This document shows positions 24,580-34,397 of a stretch of 52,292 nt of DNA, one piece after another. The notes under the pieces were generated by a model. The model was not told the DNA's origin and searched no databases. It worked only from the letters and a program-made list of their open reading frames with translations. The stretch comes from Actinomadura sp. KC06 (GTDB lineage Bacteria > Actinomycetota > Actinomycetes > Streptosporangiales > Streptosporangiaceae). A program made the translations under genes and the position numbers. The DNA lies in contig NZ_SMKT01000051.1 in NCBI RefSeq assembly GCF_004348735.1, positions 1 through 52,292 of the forward strand, written 5' to 3'. Within the stretch, counting starts at the first letter, position 1; each line of letters begins with the position of its first letter.

Positions 24580-27530
24580 ATCCCATCGTTACGTTCGACC
24601 AGCTGCGCCATTGCGTGCAGCGAAGGATTCTCGAAAACCTTCCACGGCGAGATCCGTACACCGAACACTTCATAGATCCGTTCGACCAGGATCGGCACCA
24701 GCATTGAATGGCCCCCGGCCGAGAAGAAGTCGCCGCCGCCGTCGGCCAGCTCGCTCGACACCAGCATTTCGCTCCAGATCTCGGCCATTCTCTTCTCCTG
24801 CGGTGGCAGCGCGCCTCCGCCGATTCCGTCGGGACGGTGCCCGTCTTCGGACAGCCGCCGCCGGTCGATCTTTCCGCTCACCGTTCTCGGCAGCCGGTCG
24901 CGAACCTCGACGGCGACCGGCGGTCCCGGGCCGCCGAACCAGCCGCGCAGCCGGTCCCGGCACTCCCGCACGAGTCCGGTGCGATCGGCGCCGGCACCTG
25001 CGGGGACGACGTGGGCGACCAGCCCGGCCGGCGACCCGTCCGGTCCTGCCACCGGGACGACTCCGCACTCGACGACCCCCGGGTGAGCGGCCAGCGCGGT
25101 CTCCACTTCGGAGAGCTCCAACCGCTTTCCGTGCAGCTTGATCTGGAAGTCACGCCGCCCGAGGAACTCCAGTTCGCCGTTCCAGCGGAATCGCCCCCGA
25201 TCTCCGGTTCGATAACTGCCGGTGGACTCGGTGTCGCGGCGCAATGGCAGGAACGCCGCCTGGTCCGCCGTCGCACCCAGATAGCCACGCGCGACGAATG
25301 GGCCGCGGATCACGATCTCGCCGGGCACGCCTGCCGGGCACGGCTCGTCCCGCTCATCGACGACGACGACCTGACGACCCGGAATGGCCATGCCGACTGG
25401 AACCATGCCGCGCTCGGTTCCGTCGACCTCATGCCACGTCGCGAGAATGGATTCGGTCGGGCCGTACAGATTGACGACACGGGCCGCCGGCGCCGCCGCG
25501 CGGAACGCGTGGGCCAGATCCGCCGACAGGGCTTCTCCCGCGAGGAGCACATGGGTCAGGTGGGACAGAATGGCCGGGGTATTTCGCCGCTCGATGGCCG
25601 CGAGGATCTCCCTGGCAAAGCTCGGCACCGTCTGGAAGTGCGTGATCCGCTGCATTTCGAGCCAGGCCACCAGCTTGTCGGGATTGGCCCGGATCCGTTG
25701 AGGCACCGGATACAGCGTCCCGCCGCCGACCAAGGACATGAACACTTCGCAAAGGCTCGCGTCATAGCTCGGCACGGCCCATTGCGCGACCCTCGCGCCG
25801 GGGCCGATCGCGAACTCGGTACGCATCCAGGAAGCGAACTGCGCGAGCGCTGCGTGCGACTGCGCGATTCCCTTGGGCCGGCCGGTCGAGCCGGACGTGT
25901 GCGCGATGTAGGCCCGGTCGGGGTCGCCGCCACCGCCACCGGTACCTGGCTGGCGCCGGACGTCGAACCCGCCGCCGCCCGCGGTGACCAGCCACTGCGC
26001 CCCCATGTCGGTCAGCACGGCGCTGCTGCGATCCCCCTTTTCCGCGGGGTTCAGGCACAGCACGTGGCCCCCGGCCCGGAACACGCCGAGCAGGGCCGTC
26101 ACGTATTCGGGGCCGGGCGGGATCTGTACGGCCACCGTCGTTCCCGCGCCGCACCCGAGCTTCTGCAGGGTCGCCTGCAGTTCCGCCGCGGCCGCGTCGA
26201 CGGCGCCGTAGGTGAGCGTCACGTCCGTTCCGACCACTGCGGTGTCATAGGGCCTGCGCTCCGCCCAGGAGCGCACCATCTCGTGCACCGGCTCGTGCGC
26301 TGGCGCGTGCGCCGGCTTGTGAGCCGGGAGCCCTTCTGCGATGCGGTCCGAACCTGCCGTTCCGTTGTCCAATGGCAGCGCCCTTATAGGAGTGTTCGGA
26401 TTCGCGATTCCCGCGCCAAGGAGCGTGTGGAGTTGCTCGACGATACGAGAGGCGGATTCGGGGTCGTACATGCTCGCCCGATACTCCAGCGAGCCGCTCA
26501 CCGTCGGCTCGGTCCGATCGATCCGCAAAGTGAGATCGTGGTGCACCGGTACCCGCTCCGGCAGTTCCCGGCGCACTGACGCGCCCGGCAGCCGCAGTTC
26601 CCTCTCCGGTTCTCCGGCCGGGACGAAAAGTGCGGCACACAGCGGAATCCGCCGTGGATCCCGAGCGGGTCTCAGTTCGCGTACGACATCGGCGAACGGT
26701 GTGTCCCGGTGTGCTTTCGCCTCGTCGACCGAGTGGCGGATTCTGTCCACCAGCTCGGCGAACGTCCATGAGGAAGAGATGTCACTGCACCACACCACCA
26801 GATTTGTGAAGGGACCGGGCAGGTGGTCAGATCCGGTGCGAAGCGACACTGGGCCGCACACCGGAACCCGGTCCTGCTGTGAATACCGGTGAAGCAGTGC
26901 TTGGAAGGCGGCGAGAAGCGCGGCGGACGACGCGGAGAAATCCCAGCCGAATCGAGCCACGCCGCCTTCGGGCGACGGGACGTCGAGCCTTGGCCGATCG
27001 GCCGGAAGATCCACTGGCTCCGGCGCAGGTGACAGCCGTGCGGACCACCAGCCGGCCGGTCGCCGACGTTCTCCGGAGTGTTCCGCCGGGCTCGGGAGCC
27101 CCTCGATCGGCGAGCACCCTCGTAGCACGTTGCCATAGCCGGTCGACAATTCGTCCCGAAGCAGGGAAACGGTCTCGTCGTCCGCGATCGAGCGGTGCAG
27201 CGCCATCTGCACGATGTGGCTCGTTCCGGTCTCCCGTTTCACCGCCAGCCGCGCCAGCGGACCAGCGGTCAGGTCAAAAGCGCCGGGCTCGATCTCGTGG
27301 TCGACAAAGGCGGATTCCGACTGCTTATTGACCACCGGAACCGGGCGGCCACCGGACCGGTCAAAGGTCGTCCGGAGAATATCGTGGCGGTCGACGATCG
27401 ATCTCCACGCCGCATCCAGGGCCGCGATATTCAGCTTTCCGACCACCCGGTACCGGCGGTCGATGACATTGGCGGGGCTGCCGGGGACCAGTTGCTCAAG
27501 AAACCAGTGCGCCTCCTGGCCTGCAAGCAT
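24576..27530 (-). CDS. NRPS: inactive condensation-like domain, adenylation domain, carrier domain
   Basis: From ATG 27530 (GGGGAG upstream) the protein has 984 residues. Residues 1 to about 420 form a condensation-like domain whose HHxxxDG motif reads H112-R113-S-I-A-D117-D118, so the catalytic second His is Arg. Residues about 450-880 are an adenylation domain with AHTSGSTGRPKGI, LYGPTESI, YRTGDRGRF and a C-terminal SGKIDRR. By-eye alignment to GrsA gives the pocket code D-A-C-Q-L-A-L-L-A-K, which suits an aromatic beta-amino acid; this reading is tentative. A carrier domain (GDFFSAGGHSMLVPIL) ends the protein. It should activate beta-tyrosine as in SgcC1. A His- and Ala-rich linker (PAHKPAHAPAHEPVHE) separates C* and A. 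First gene of the minus-strand operon. Confidence 0.9.
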   Translation of the reverse strand: MLAGQEAHWFLEQLVPGSPANVIDRRYRVVGKLNIAALDAAWRSIVDRHDILRTTFDRSGGRPVPVVNKQSESAFVDHEIEPGAFDLTAGPLARLAVKRETGTSHIVQMALHRSIADDETVSLLRDELSTGYGNVLRGCSPIEGLPSPAEHSGERRRPAGWWSARLSPAPEPVDLPADRPRLDVPSPEGGVARFGWDFSASSAALLAAFQALLHRYSQQDRVPVCGPVSLRTGSDHLPGPFTNLVVWCSDISSSWTFAELVDRIRHSVDEAKAHRDTPFADVVRELRPARDPRRIPLCAALFVPAGEPERELRLPGASVRRELPERVPVHHDLTLRIDRTEPTVSGSLEYRASMYDPESASRIVEQLHTLLGAGIANPNTPIRALPLDNGTAGSDRIAEGLPAHKPAHAPAHEPVHEMVRSWAERRPYDTAVVGTDVTLTYGAVDAAAAELQATLQKLGCGAGTTVAVQIPPGPEYVTALLGVFRAGGHVLCLNPAEKGDRSSAVLTDMGAQWLVTAGGGGFDVRRQPGTGGGGGDPDRAYIAHTSGSTGRPKGIAQSHAALAQFASWMRTEFAIGPGARVAQWAVPSYDASLCEVFMSLVGGGTLYPVPQRIRANPDKLVAWLEMQRITHFQTVPSFAREILAAIERRNTPAILSHLTHVLLAGEALSADLAHAFRAAAPAARVVNLYGPTESILATWHEVDGTERGMVPVGMAIPGRQVVVVDERDEPCPAGVPGEIVIRGPFVARGYLGATADQAAFLPLRRDTESTGSYRTGDRGRFRWNGELEFLGRRDFQIKLHGKRLELSEVETALAAHPGVVECGVVPVAGPDGSPAGLVAHVVPAGAGADRTGLVRECRDRLRGWFGGPGPPVAVEVRDRLPRTVSGKIDRRRLSEDGHRPDGIGGGALPPQEKRMAEIWSEMLVSSELADGGGDFFSAGGHSMLVPILVERIYEVFGVRISPWKVFENPSLHAMAQLVERNDGM

Positions 27531-27702
27531 TCGAGCTCCCCAAAAGAAGCCCCGACCGGGGCAGCCTTCATCTGGCAATAATTCGACTCCACCGAGTGTC
27601 ACACCCGGGTCGCACCGGGGGCTTCTCGTGAAATGCGATGCATGACGGCGACTCCGCAATCGAGGAGATGCCCCCGCTCGCCGGGCCTGTGACCCTGGCC
27701 CC
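27531..27702. promoter_or_regulatory. Divergent promoter region between NRPS operon and SDR gene
   Basis: This 172-base gap must hold the start signals for both sides. It contains CCCCGACCGGGG near the NRPS end and a longer-range inverted repeat, AGAAGCCCC (27545-27553) against GGGGCTTCT (27618-27626). No clear -35/-10 pair is visible by eye. ATG at 27668 opens a 12-codon reading frame whose stop overlaps the SDR start codon (27703), possibly a leader, but its ribosome-binding site spacing is poor. Confidence 0.4.
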
Positions 27703-28455
27703 ATGACTGAATTCGACGGCAGGACGATCCTCATCACCGGCGGGGGAAGCGGCATCGGCCTGGCCACCGCCGAGCGGCTGCTGAACAGCGGCGCCAACGT
27801 GGTGCTGGCCGGACGCAACGACCTGCGGCTCAAGACCGCCGCCGCGGAACTCGACAACGGCGACCGGGTGCTGGCGGCGCCCGCGGACGTCTCCGACACG
27901 CGCGATCTGGACGGCCTCGCCGAACAGATCAAGGCTCGCTTCGGACGGCTCGACGGCGTGTTCGCCAACGCCGGGATCGGGGTGAACGCCCCCGCCGCGC
28001 AGCTCGCCGAGGCCGACTTCGACAGCGTCGTCAGCACGAACCTCAAGGGCGTCTACTTCACCGTCCAGAAGGCCCTGCCGCTGCTCAACGACGGCGGCGC
28101 GATCGTGTTGAACTCCTCATGGACGGCCCACGCGGGCGTGCCCGGTTCGTCGGTCTACGCCGCGACCAAGGCCGCGGTGCTGCACCTGACGCGCACGCTC
28201 GCGACCGAGACCGCCGGACGCGGCATCCGGGTCAACGCCGTGACGCCGGGGCACGTGCTGACCGACATGTTCAATGCCATCACCGGCAGCGACGAGGTCC
28301 GCGAGATGTTCCGGGCGCAGGTCGCGCTCGGCCGGCTCGGCCTCCCCGAGGACATCGCCAACGCAGTGCACTTCCTGCTGTCCGACCGGGCGTCCTACAT
28401 CACCGGCCAGGAACTCGTCGTCGACGGCGGGCTGACCAAGGCCATGCCCAGCTGA
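27703..28455 (+). CDS. Short-chain dehydrogenase/reductase (SDR)
   Basis: The 250-residue classical SDR has the cofactor loop TGGGSGIG (residues 11-18), NAG in VFANAGIG, the catalytic Ser in NSS and the YxxxK in VYAATKAAV, and an NAVTPGHV segment after it. AGRND at the second strand end suggests NADP(H). It reduces or oxidises a keto/hydroxy group. In maduropeptin the beta-amino acid is further changed to a beta-hydroxy acid, so a ketoreductase could act on the arm; equally it may work on the unknown acceptor. It heads a plus-strand trio with the FAD enzyme (34 bases later) and the DUF2306 protein. No strong ribosome-binding site precedes the ATG. Confidence 0.9.
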   Translation: MTEFDGRTILITGGGSGIGLATAERLLNSGANVVLAGRNDLRLKTAAAELDNGDRVLAAPADVSDTRDLDGLAEQIKARFGRLDGVFANAGIGVNAPAAQLAEADFDSVVSTNLKGVYFTVQKALPLLNDGGAIVLNSSWTAHAGVPGSSVYAATKAAVLHLTRTLATETAGRGIRVNAVTPGHVLTDMFNAITGSDEVREMFRAQVALGRLGLPEDIANAVHFLLSDRASYITGQELVVDGGLTKAMPS

Positions 28456-28489
28456 CCCTTGCCCGCCTACTTGGCATGAGGAGTTCGTT

Positions 28490-29926
28490 GTGACAGTCAA
28501 GCAGGCCGCGACGACGCACGAGAGCGGCACCCGCGCAGTCGTGCTAGGCGGCAGTATCGCCGGGTTGTTCGCCGCCCGGGTGCTCTCCGAGGCGTACGAC
28601 GAGGTCCAGATCGTGGACCGCGACCGCCTGGTGGGCGTGGCCGGGACGCGGCGCGGACGCCCGCAGGGCAAGCACATCAACGCGATGCACTGCCGCGGCA
28701 GGCTCGTGATGGAGGAGCTCTATCCGGGCATCACCGATGAGCTCATCGCGGACGGGTGCCCGAGCGGCGACATGGCGGGATCGGTGCGCTGGTACTTCCG
28801 CGGCAAGCGCGCGAAGCAGCCCCACGTCGGTCTGCTGGCCGTGCCCGCGACGGCGCCTCTCATGGAGCAGCACATCCGCGAGCGGACCCAGCAGCTGCCG
28901 AACGTCACCTTCGTGGAGCGCCGGGACGTGCTGGGACTCGTGACCGCACCCGGAGGCGGAAAGGTGACGGGCGTCCGGGTGCACCGCCTGGACGACCCGC
29001 AGGACGGCGCGTCCGCCGAGGAGGTCATCGACGCCGATCTGGTGGTCGACGCCACCGGCCGCGGCTCCCGCACCCCTGTCTGGCTGGAGGAACTCGGCTA
29101 CGGGCGGGTCGAGGAGGAGCGGAAGAAGATCGGGCTGGGTTACGTCACCCAGCACTACCGCATGAAGAAGGACCCGTACCACGGCGATTTGGCGATCATT
29201 CCGGTCGCCTGGCCCGCGTTGCCGCGCGGCGCCATCTTCACCAAGACCGACGGCGGCCGCACCGAGCTGACCACCTACGGAATCCTCGGCGATCACCCGC
29301 CCACCGACCAGGCCGGCCTGTACGGGTGGCTGAAGACGCTGCCCTGCCCCGACATCTACGAGGCCGTGCAGAACGCGGAGCCGCTCGACGAGCCGGTGGC
29401 GTTCCGCTTCCCGACCACGGTGCGCCAGCGCTACGAGCGGATGTCCCGGTTCCCCGAGGGGCTGCTCGTGGTCGGTGACGCCGTCGCGTGCTTCAACCCG
29501 GTGTACGCGCAGGGCATGACGGTCGCGGCGATGACCGCGCTGACCCTCCGCGAGCACCTGCACAGTGGGGCGGCGCCCGTGCCGCAGGACTACTTCCGCG
29601 ATCTCGCCCGGGACGTCATCGATCCGCCCTGGGAGATGACCAACACGGTCGACCTGAGCTTCCCGGGGGTGCAGGGCGAACGGCCGCTGAAGGTCCGGCT
29701 CGGCCAGGCGTACCTGGCCAGAGTGCAGGTCGCGGCGACTAAGGACGCGAAGGTCGCCGCCGCGTACATGCGCTGCGCCGGCATGGTCGACCGCCCCGAC
29801 GCCCTCATGAAGCCCAAGGTCGTCCTGCGGGTGCTGCGCAAGGCCTGGCGAGTGCCCGCCACCACCGTCACCAACCCCGCCGCAACGGCCCCGCGGGCGG
29901 CGGACAGGCACGTCCGCGCAACGTAG
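28490..29926 (+). CDS. FAD-dependent monooxygenase/oxidoreductase (epoxidase-like family)
   Basis: The 478-residue protein starts at GTG 28490 with GAGGAG six bases before. It has a dinucleotide fold VLGGSIAGLFAARVLS, a VDRDRL second-strand acid and RRGRPQGKHINAMHCRG, typical of the FAD monooxygenase group that includes polyether-type epoxidases and geranylgeranyl-reductase-like enzymes. VVDATGRGSRTPVWLEELGYG and VVGDAVACFNPVYAQGMTVAA complete the FAD site. Family reactions are epoxidation, hydroxylation or desaturation. The C-terminal ~90 residues are basic and helical. Coupled with the SDR it likely shapes the acceptor half of the product; the substrate is unknown. Confidence 0.85.
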   Translation: MTVKQAATTHESGTRAVVLGGSIAGLFAARVLSEAYDEVQIVDRDRLVGVAGTRRGRPQGKHINAMHCRGRLVMEELYPGITDELIADGCPSGDMAGSVRWYFRGKRAKQPHVGLLAVPATAPLMEQHIRERTQQLPNVTFVERRDVLGLVTAPGGGKVTGVRVHRLDDPQDGASAEEVIDADLVVDATGRGSRTPVWLEELGYGRVEEERKKIGLGYVTQHYRMKKDPYHGDLAIIPVAWPALPRGAIFTKTDGGRTELTTYGILGDHPPTDQAGLYGWLKTLPCPDIYEAVQNAEPLDEPVAFRFPTTVRQRYERMSRFPEGLLVVGDAVACFNPVYAQGMTVAAMTALTLREHLHSGAAPVPQDYFRDLARDVIDPPWEMTNTVDLSFPGVQGERPLKVRLGQAYLARVQVAATKDAKVAAAYMRCAGMVDRPDALMKPKVVLRVLRKAWRVPATTVTNPAATAPRAADRHVRAT

Positions 29927-29952
29927 CTCCCGAACCGAGAAGAGAGCCCCGC

Positions 29953-30705
29953 ATGAGCAAGGAAGGAACTGAGAAGGCGACCCGGCGAAGGGTGAACGGC
30001 GGTCAGGCGGCCGTCGTGGCCGCGCCGCAGCTTTCCGGCGAGCAGGTACCGCCCGAGCGCGCAGCACGAAGGTGGTGGGTCAACCCCTGGCTGATCGGTC
30101 TCCTCGTCCTCGTCGGGTTCAACCTGTTCCACGCGCTGCCGTACGCGGCGCTGGACCCCGCCCGGTCGCGATCCATCCTGGACCCGGCGTTCCCCGCGCA
30201 CTTCCCGGTGCTGGTCGCGCACATCCTCACCGGGAACATCGCCATGGTCACCGTTTTCCTGCAGGTGATCCCCGCCATCCGGGAGCAGTGGCCGCGGCTG
30301 CACCGGATCAGCGGACGGGTGTACGTCTTCGCCGGCGCGCTGCCGTCGGCGACGCTCGCACTCGTGATCCTGCCCTACTCGACCGCGACCAGCGGAACGG
30401 CGTTGTCGGCGGCGCTCTGGCTCGTCGTCACCGCGTTCGGCTGGCGGGCGGCCCGGCAGCGGCGCTACGCCGACCACCGGCGCCTCATGATCTACAGCTT
30501 CGCGCTGGCGCTGGGCACCTCGTGGGGCCGGGTGATCTTCGTGCTCACCACGGCGATGCCGAGCATCAAGATCCCCGCCGACATCCTGATGGACACCTCG
30601 ACCTGGACGAGCTGGGTGGTCAACCTGATCATCGCGCAGTGGTGGCTGATCCACACCGAACACCGGCGGCGGCGGAAACCACGGCGCGTCGTGGCGACGC
30701 AATGA
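29953..30705 (+). CDS. DUF2306 integral membrane protein
   Basis: The 250-residue protein has a polar N-terminus (~40 residues) and then about seven hydrophobic segments. The DUF2306 hallmarks are HILTGNIAMVTVFLQVIPAI, HRISGRVYVFAG and HRRLMIYSFALALGTSWGRV, with His and Arg residues within membrane segments. Function is unknown; the family sometimes appears next to oxidoreductases. It follows the FAD enzyme by 26 bases and may anchor or supply electrons, or take part in transport. It is terminated by a strong hairpin. Confidence 0.8.
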   Translation: MSKEGTEKATRRRVNGGQAAVVAAPQLSGEQVPPERAARRWWVNPWLIGLLVLVGFNLFHALPYAALDPARSRSILDPAFPAHFPVLVAHILTGNIAMVTVFLQVIPAIREQWPRLHRISGRVYVFAGALPSATLALVILPYSTATSGTALSAALWLVVTAFGWRAARQRRYADHRRLMIYSFALALGTSWGRVIFVLTTAMPSIKIPADILMDTSTWTSWVVNLIIAQWWLIHTEHRRRRKPRRVVATQ

Positions 30706-30744
30706 GCGTACAGCCGGTGAGCGCATAGCCGGTGAGCTCACGGT

Positions 30745-30778
30745 ACGGGCGGGACACGCGATGAGGTGTCCCGCCCGT
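30745..30778. terminator. Strong hairpin terminator between convergent genes
   Basis: ACGGGCGGGACAC (30745-30757) pairs perfectly with GTGTCCCGCCCGT (30766-30778), a 13-bp stem with an 8-base loop, between the plus-strand DUF2306 gene and the minus-strand hydroxylase gene. It should stop transcription from both sides. Confidence 0.8.
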
Positions 30779-30804
30779 CGTCCGTCGCCCCGTGCTCGGG
30801 GCCC

Positions 30805-32370
<1,566 letters not shown>

Positions 32371-32390
32371 CGCGCTCTCCTCGTTCCAGG

Positions 32391-33059
32391 TCATTTCTTG
32401 CGGGCGATCGTCAGCCCGTCCGCCACCGGCAACACGGTCACCTCGACCCGATCGTCGGCCGCGAGCGCGGCGTTGAAGTCGTGCAGCGCTTTGGCGCTGC
32501 GGTGCAGCAGCCTTTCCTTCGCGAGTTCTGGATCCAGGACGTAGCCGTCCAGCAGCACGTTGTCGGCCAGCAGCACGCCACCGGGGCGCAACCGTTCCAG
32601 GAGCAGTTCGTAGTACGTGGCGTAATTCAGTTTGTCCGCGTCTATGAAGGCGAGGTCGGCGCCGGTTTCCGGTGGCAGCGAGCGCAGCGTCCTGGCCGCC
32701 GCTCCGAGCCTGAACTCGATCCGGTCGGCGACGCCCGCCTGCTCCCAGCGCTTCTCCGCGACGGCGAGCCACTGATCGGTGACGTCGCAGGTGATCACTC
32801 GGCCGCCGGGGGCGAGCCCCGTCGCGAAGGCCAGCGCCGAGACGCCGGTGAACGTGCCGATGTCGAGCACGAGCGAGGCCGACATGAGGCGGGTCAGCAT
32901 CGTCAGGAGGCGGGCCTGTTCCGGCGGGACCATCATCGCCGACAGTTCGCCGGCCGCGCCGGTGTCCTCGATCAGGCCGGCCAAGGCGGGATCCAGGGGA
33001 GAACCCGATCCGTCCAGATAGTCCCCCATCGCGGGAGTGACGAACAACTGCCGCCCCAT
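32391..33059 (-). CDS. Cation-dependent catechol O-methyltransferase
   Basis: The 222-residue enzyme is of the caffeoyl-CoA/catechol O-methyltransferase class. It has the SAM loop [24 protein letters not shown], a metal-binding [13 protein letters not shown] and [11 protein letters not shown]. These enzymes bind a divalent metal through Asp/Asn and the catechol oxygens. The gene is first in a two-gene operon with the HpaB hydroxylase, so it most likely methylates the catechol formed on chloro-beta-tyrosine, as in the methoxylated arm of maduropeptin. GGAGGTGGC precedes the ATG. It is divergent from the carrier protein gene (228-base gap). Confidence 0.92.
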   Translation of the reverse strand: MGRQLFVTPAMGDYLDGSGSPLDPALAGLIEDTGAAGELSAMMVPPEQARLLTMLTRLMSASLVLDIGTFTGVSALAFATGLAPGGRVITCDVTDQWLAVAEKRWEQAGVADRIEFRLGAAARTLRSLPPETGADLAFIDADKLNYATYYELLLERLRPGGVLLADNVLLDGYVLDPELAKERLLHRSAKALHDFNAALAADDRVEVTVLPVADGLTIARKK

Positions 33060-33287
33060 GCCACCTCCAGAGCCGATTCACAGACAGGGCGCACAACGCG
33101 CGCCCCACTCCGCCCATCATTGGATCTTCCGGTCGGCCACGGCACCTTCTGTGTTGCCGAATCACGGCGCCGGCCGCCGCCCCCCGGAGGTGCGCATCAT
33201 CGAAGAAACCCCGCCACGAACGAACTGCTACAAATGAGAAACGTACGACCTCGTGGAACGTCGCCGCACGCGTCAACAGGAGGAGTC

Positions 33288-33533
33288 ATGCAGGAAAAGA
33301 ACCTGATCTCGGAAAAAGTCGCCGAGATCTGGAGGGATGTACTCGGCGCTCCCGACGGCGATTCCTCCGCCACCTTTTTCGAGCTGAAAGGCCAGTCGAT
33401 TTCGGCGGTGCGCATCGCCGCGCGGATCGAGGACGAGCTCGGCATCGAGGTCGATGTCGGCCTGCTCTTCGAGGACCCGGACCTGGACTCGTTCACGCAC
33501 GAGGTTCTCTCCGCCGCCAAGTCCATCGCGTAG
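33288..33533 (+). CDS. Free-standing acyl/peptidyl carrier protein (SgcC2-type)
   Basis: The 81-residue acidic protein has the four-helix carrier shape with Ser37 in FFELKGQSISAVRI as the phosphopantetheine site (the usual LGGxS is LKGQS). A strong AGGAGGAG site precedes the ATG. In the C-1027 pathway beta-tyrosine rides on a free carrier during chlorination and hydroxylation. The NRPS in this cluster also has its own carrier domain, so the two may carry the same substrate at different steps or serve the arm and the acceptor separately. No phosphopantetheinyl transferase gene is nearby. Confidence 0.9.
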   Translation: MQEKNLISEKVAEIWRDVLGAPDGDSSATFFELKGQSISAVRIAARIEDELGIEVDVGLLFEDPDLDSFTHEVLSAAKSIA

Positions 33534-33549
33534 CGCCAAGGGGGCAGTC

Positions 33550-34374
33550 ATGGCTCGGCCGGGCTTCGATCCCGTGGAGATCGGAAAGACCTATGACGAG
33601 AACGCGGCGATAAGGGACGGGTTCGGATACGGCCACCTGCACATGTGGTACTGGTACGACGACGAGGACGAGGCGCCGCTGGAGGAGGCGGTGCACCGGA
33701 TCACCCGGAAGGTGGTCGACACGCTCGGCGTCCGGCCGGGGGAGCACGTCCTCGACGCGGGGTGCGGCCAGGGCGAACCGGCCCGATATCTCGCCAGGGA
33801 GTTCGGCGCCCGCGTCACGGGCGTCTCCGTGAGCGCCGCCGAGATCGACGACGCGATCCGGCGCACCAAGGGGACCGATCTGGCCGACCGGGTCAGGTTC
33901 GAGTACGGCGATTACACCGATCTCCCTTATCCGGACGGCACGTTCGACGCCGTGCTGGTGATCGAGGCGCTGATGTATTCACCGGACCTCGACCGGGCGC
34001 TGCGCGAGCTCTTCCGCGTGCTGCGACCGGGCGGCCGCATATCGTTCTCCGACTTCAGCCTGATGCCGACCGCGGACCCGAAGCGTATCGAAAAGTTCAT
34101 GTCGACCGTGAAGATGAACGTTCTCCCGTCCTTGCCGGAATGGCTTGACAGGGTGCAGGACGCGGGATTCGGCGTCGAAGAGCACACCCAGTGCGGCCCG
34201 CGCGTATACGGCAAGAAGTCGAAGTATCTGAAGGCCGCGATGGCCCGCAGGGACGAGATATCGACCGCGGTCGGGGATTCGACGATGAGTGAATTCTCGC
34301 GAAGCCTCCAAGGCTTCTACGCGCCGCGCAAGGACGACATCGGATACGTGATCATCTCGGCCCGGAAACCCTGA
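33550..34374 (+). CDS. Class I SAM-dependent methyltransferase
   Basis: The 274-residue enzyme starts at ATG 33550, 16 bases after the carrier protein stop. Motif I is VLDAGCGQGEPARYLA, followed by VTGVSVSAAEID, GDYTDLPYPDGTFDAVLVIEALMY and LRELFRVLRPGGRISFSDF. It resembles the tocopherol/sarcosine-type and sugar O-methyltransferase (RebM-like) branch. The close coupling to the carrier protein suggests action on the carrier-bound arm (N- or second O-methylation), but methylation of the acceptor half is equally possible. Confidence 0.88.
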   Translation: MARPGFDPVEIGKTYDENAAIRDGFGYGHLHMWYWYDDEDEAPLEEAVHRITRKVVDTLGVRPGEHVLDAGCGQGEPARYLAREFGARVTGVSVSAAEIDDAIRRTKGTDLADRVRFEYGDYTDLPYPDGTFDAVLVIEALMYSPDLDRALRELFRVLRPGGRISFSDFSLMPTADPKRIEKFMSTVKMNVLPSLPEWLDRVQDAGFGVEEHTQCGPRVYGKKSKYLKAAMARRDEISTAVGDSTMSEFSRSLQGFYAPRKDDIGYVIISARKP

Positions 34375-34397
34375 TCTGAGGCGTCCTTGGAGGGACC

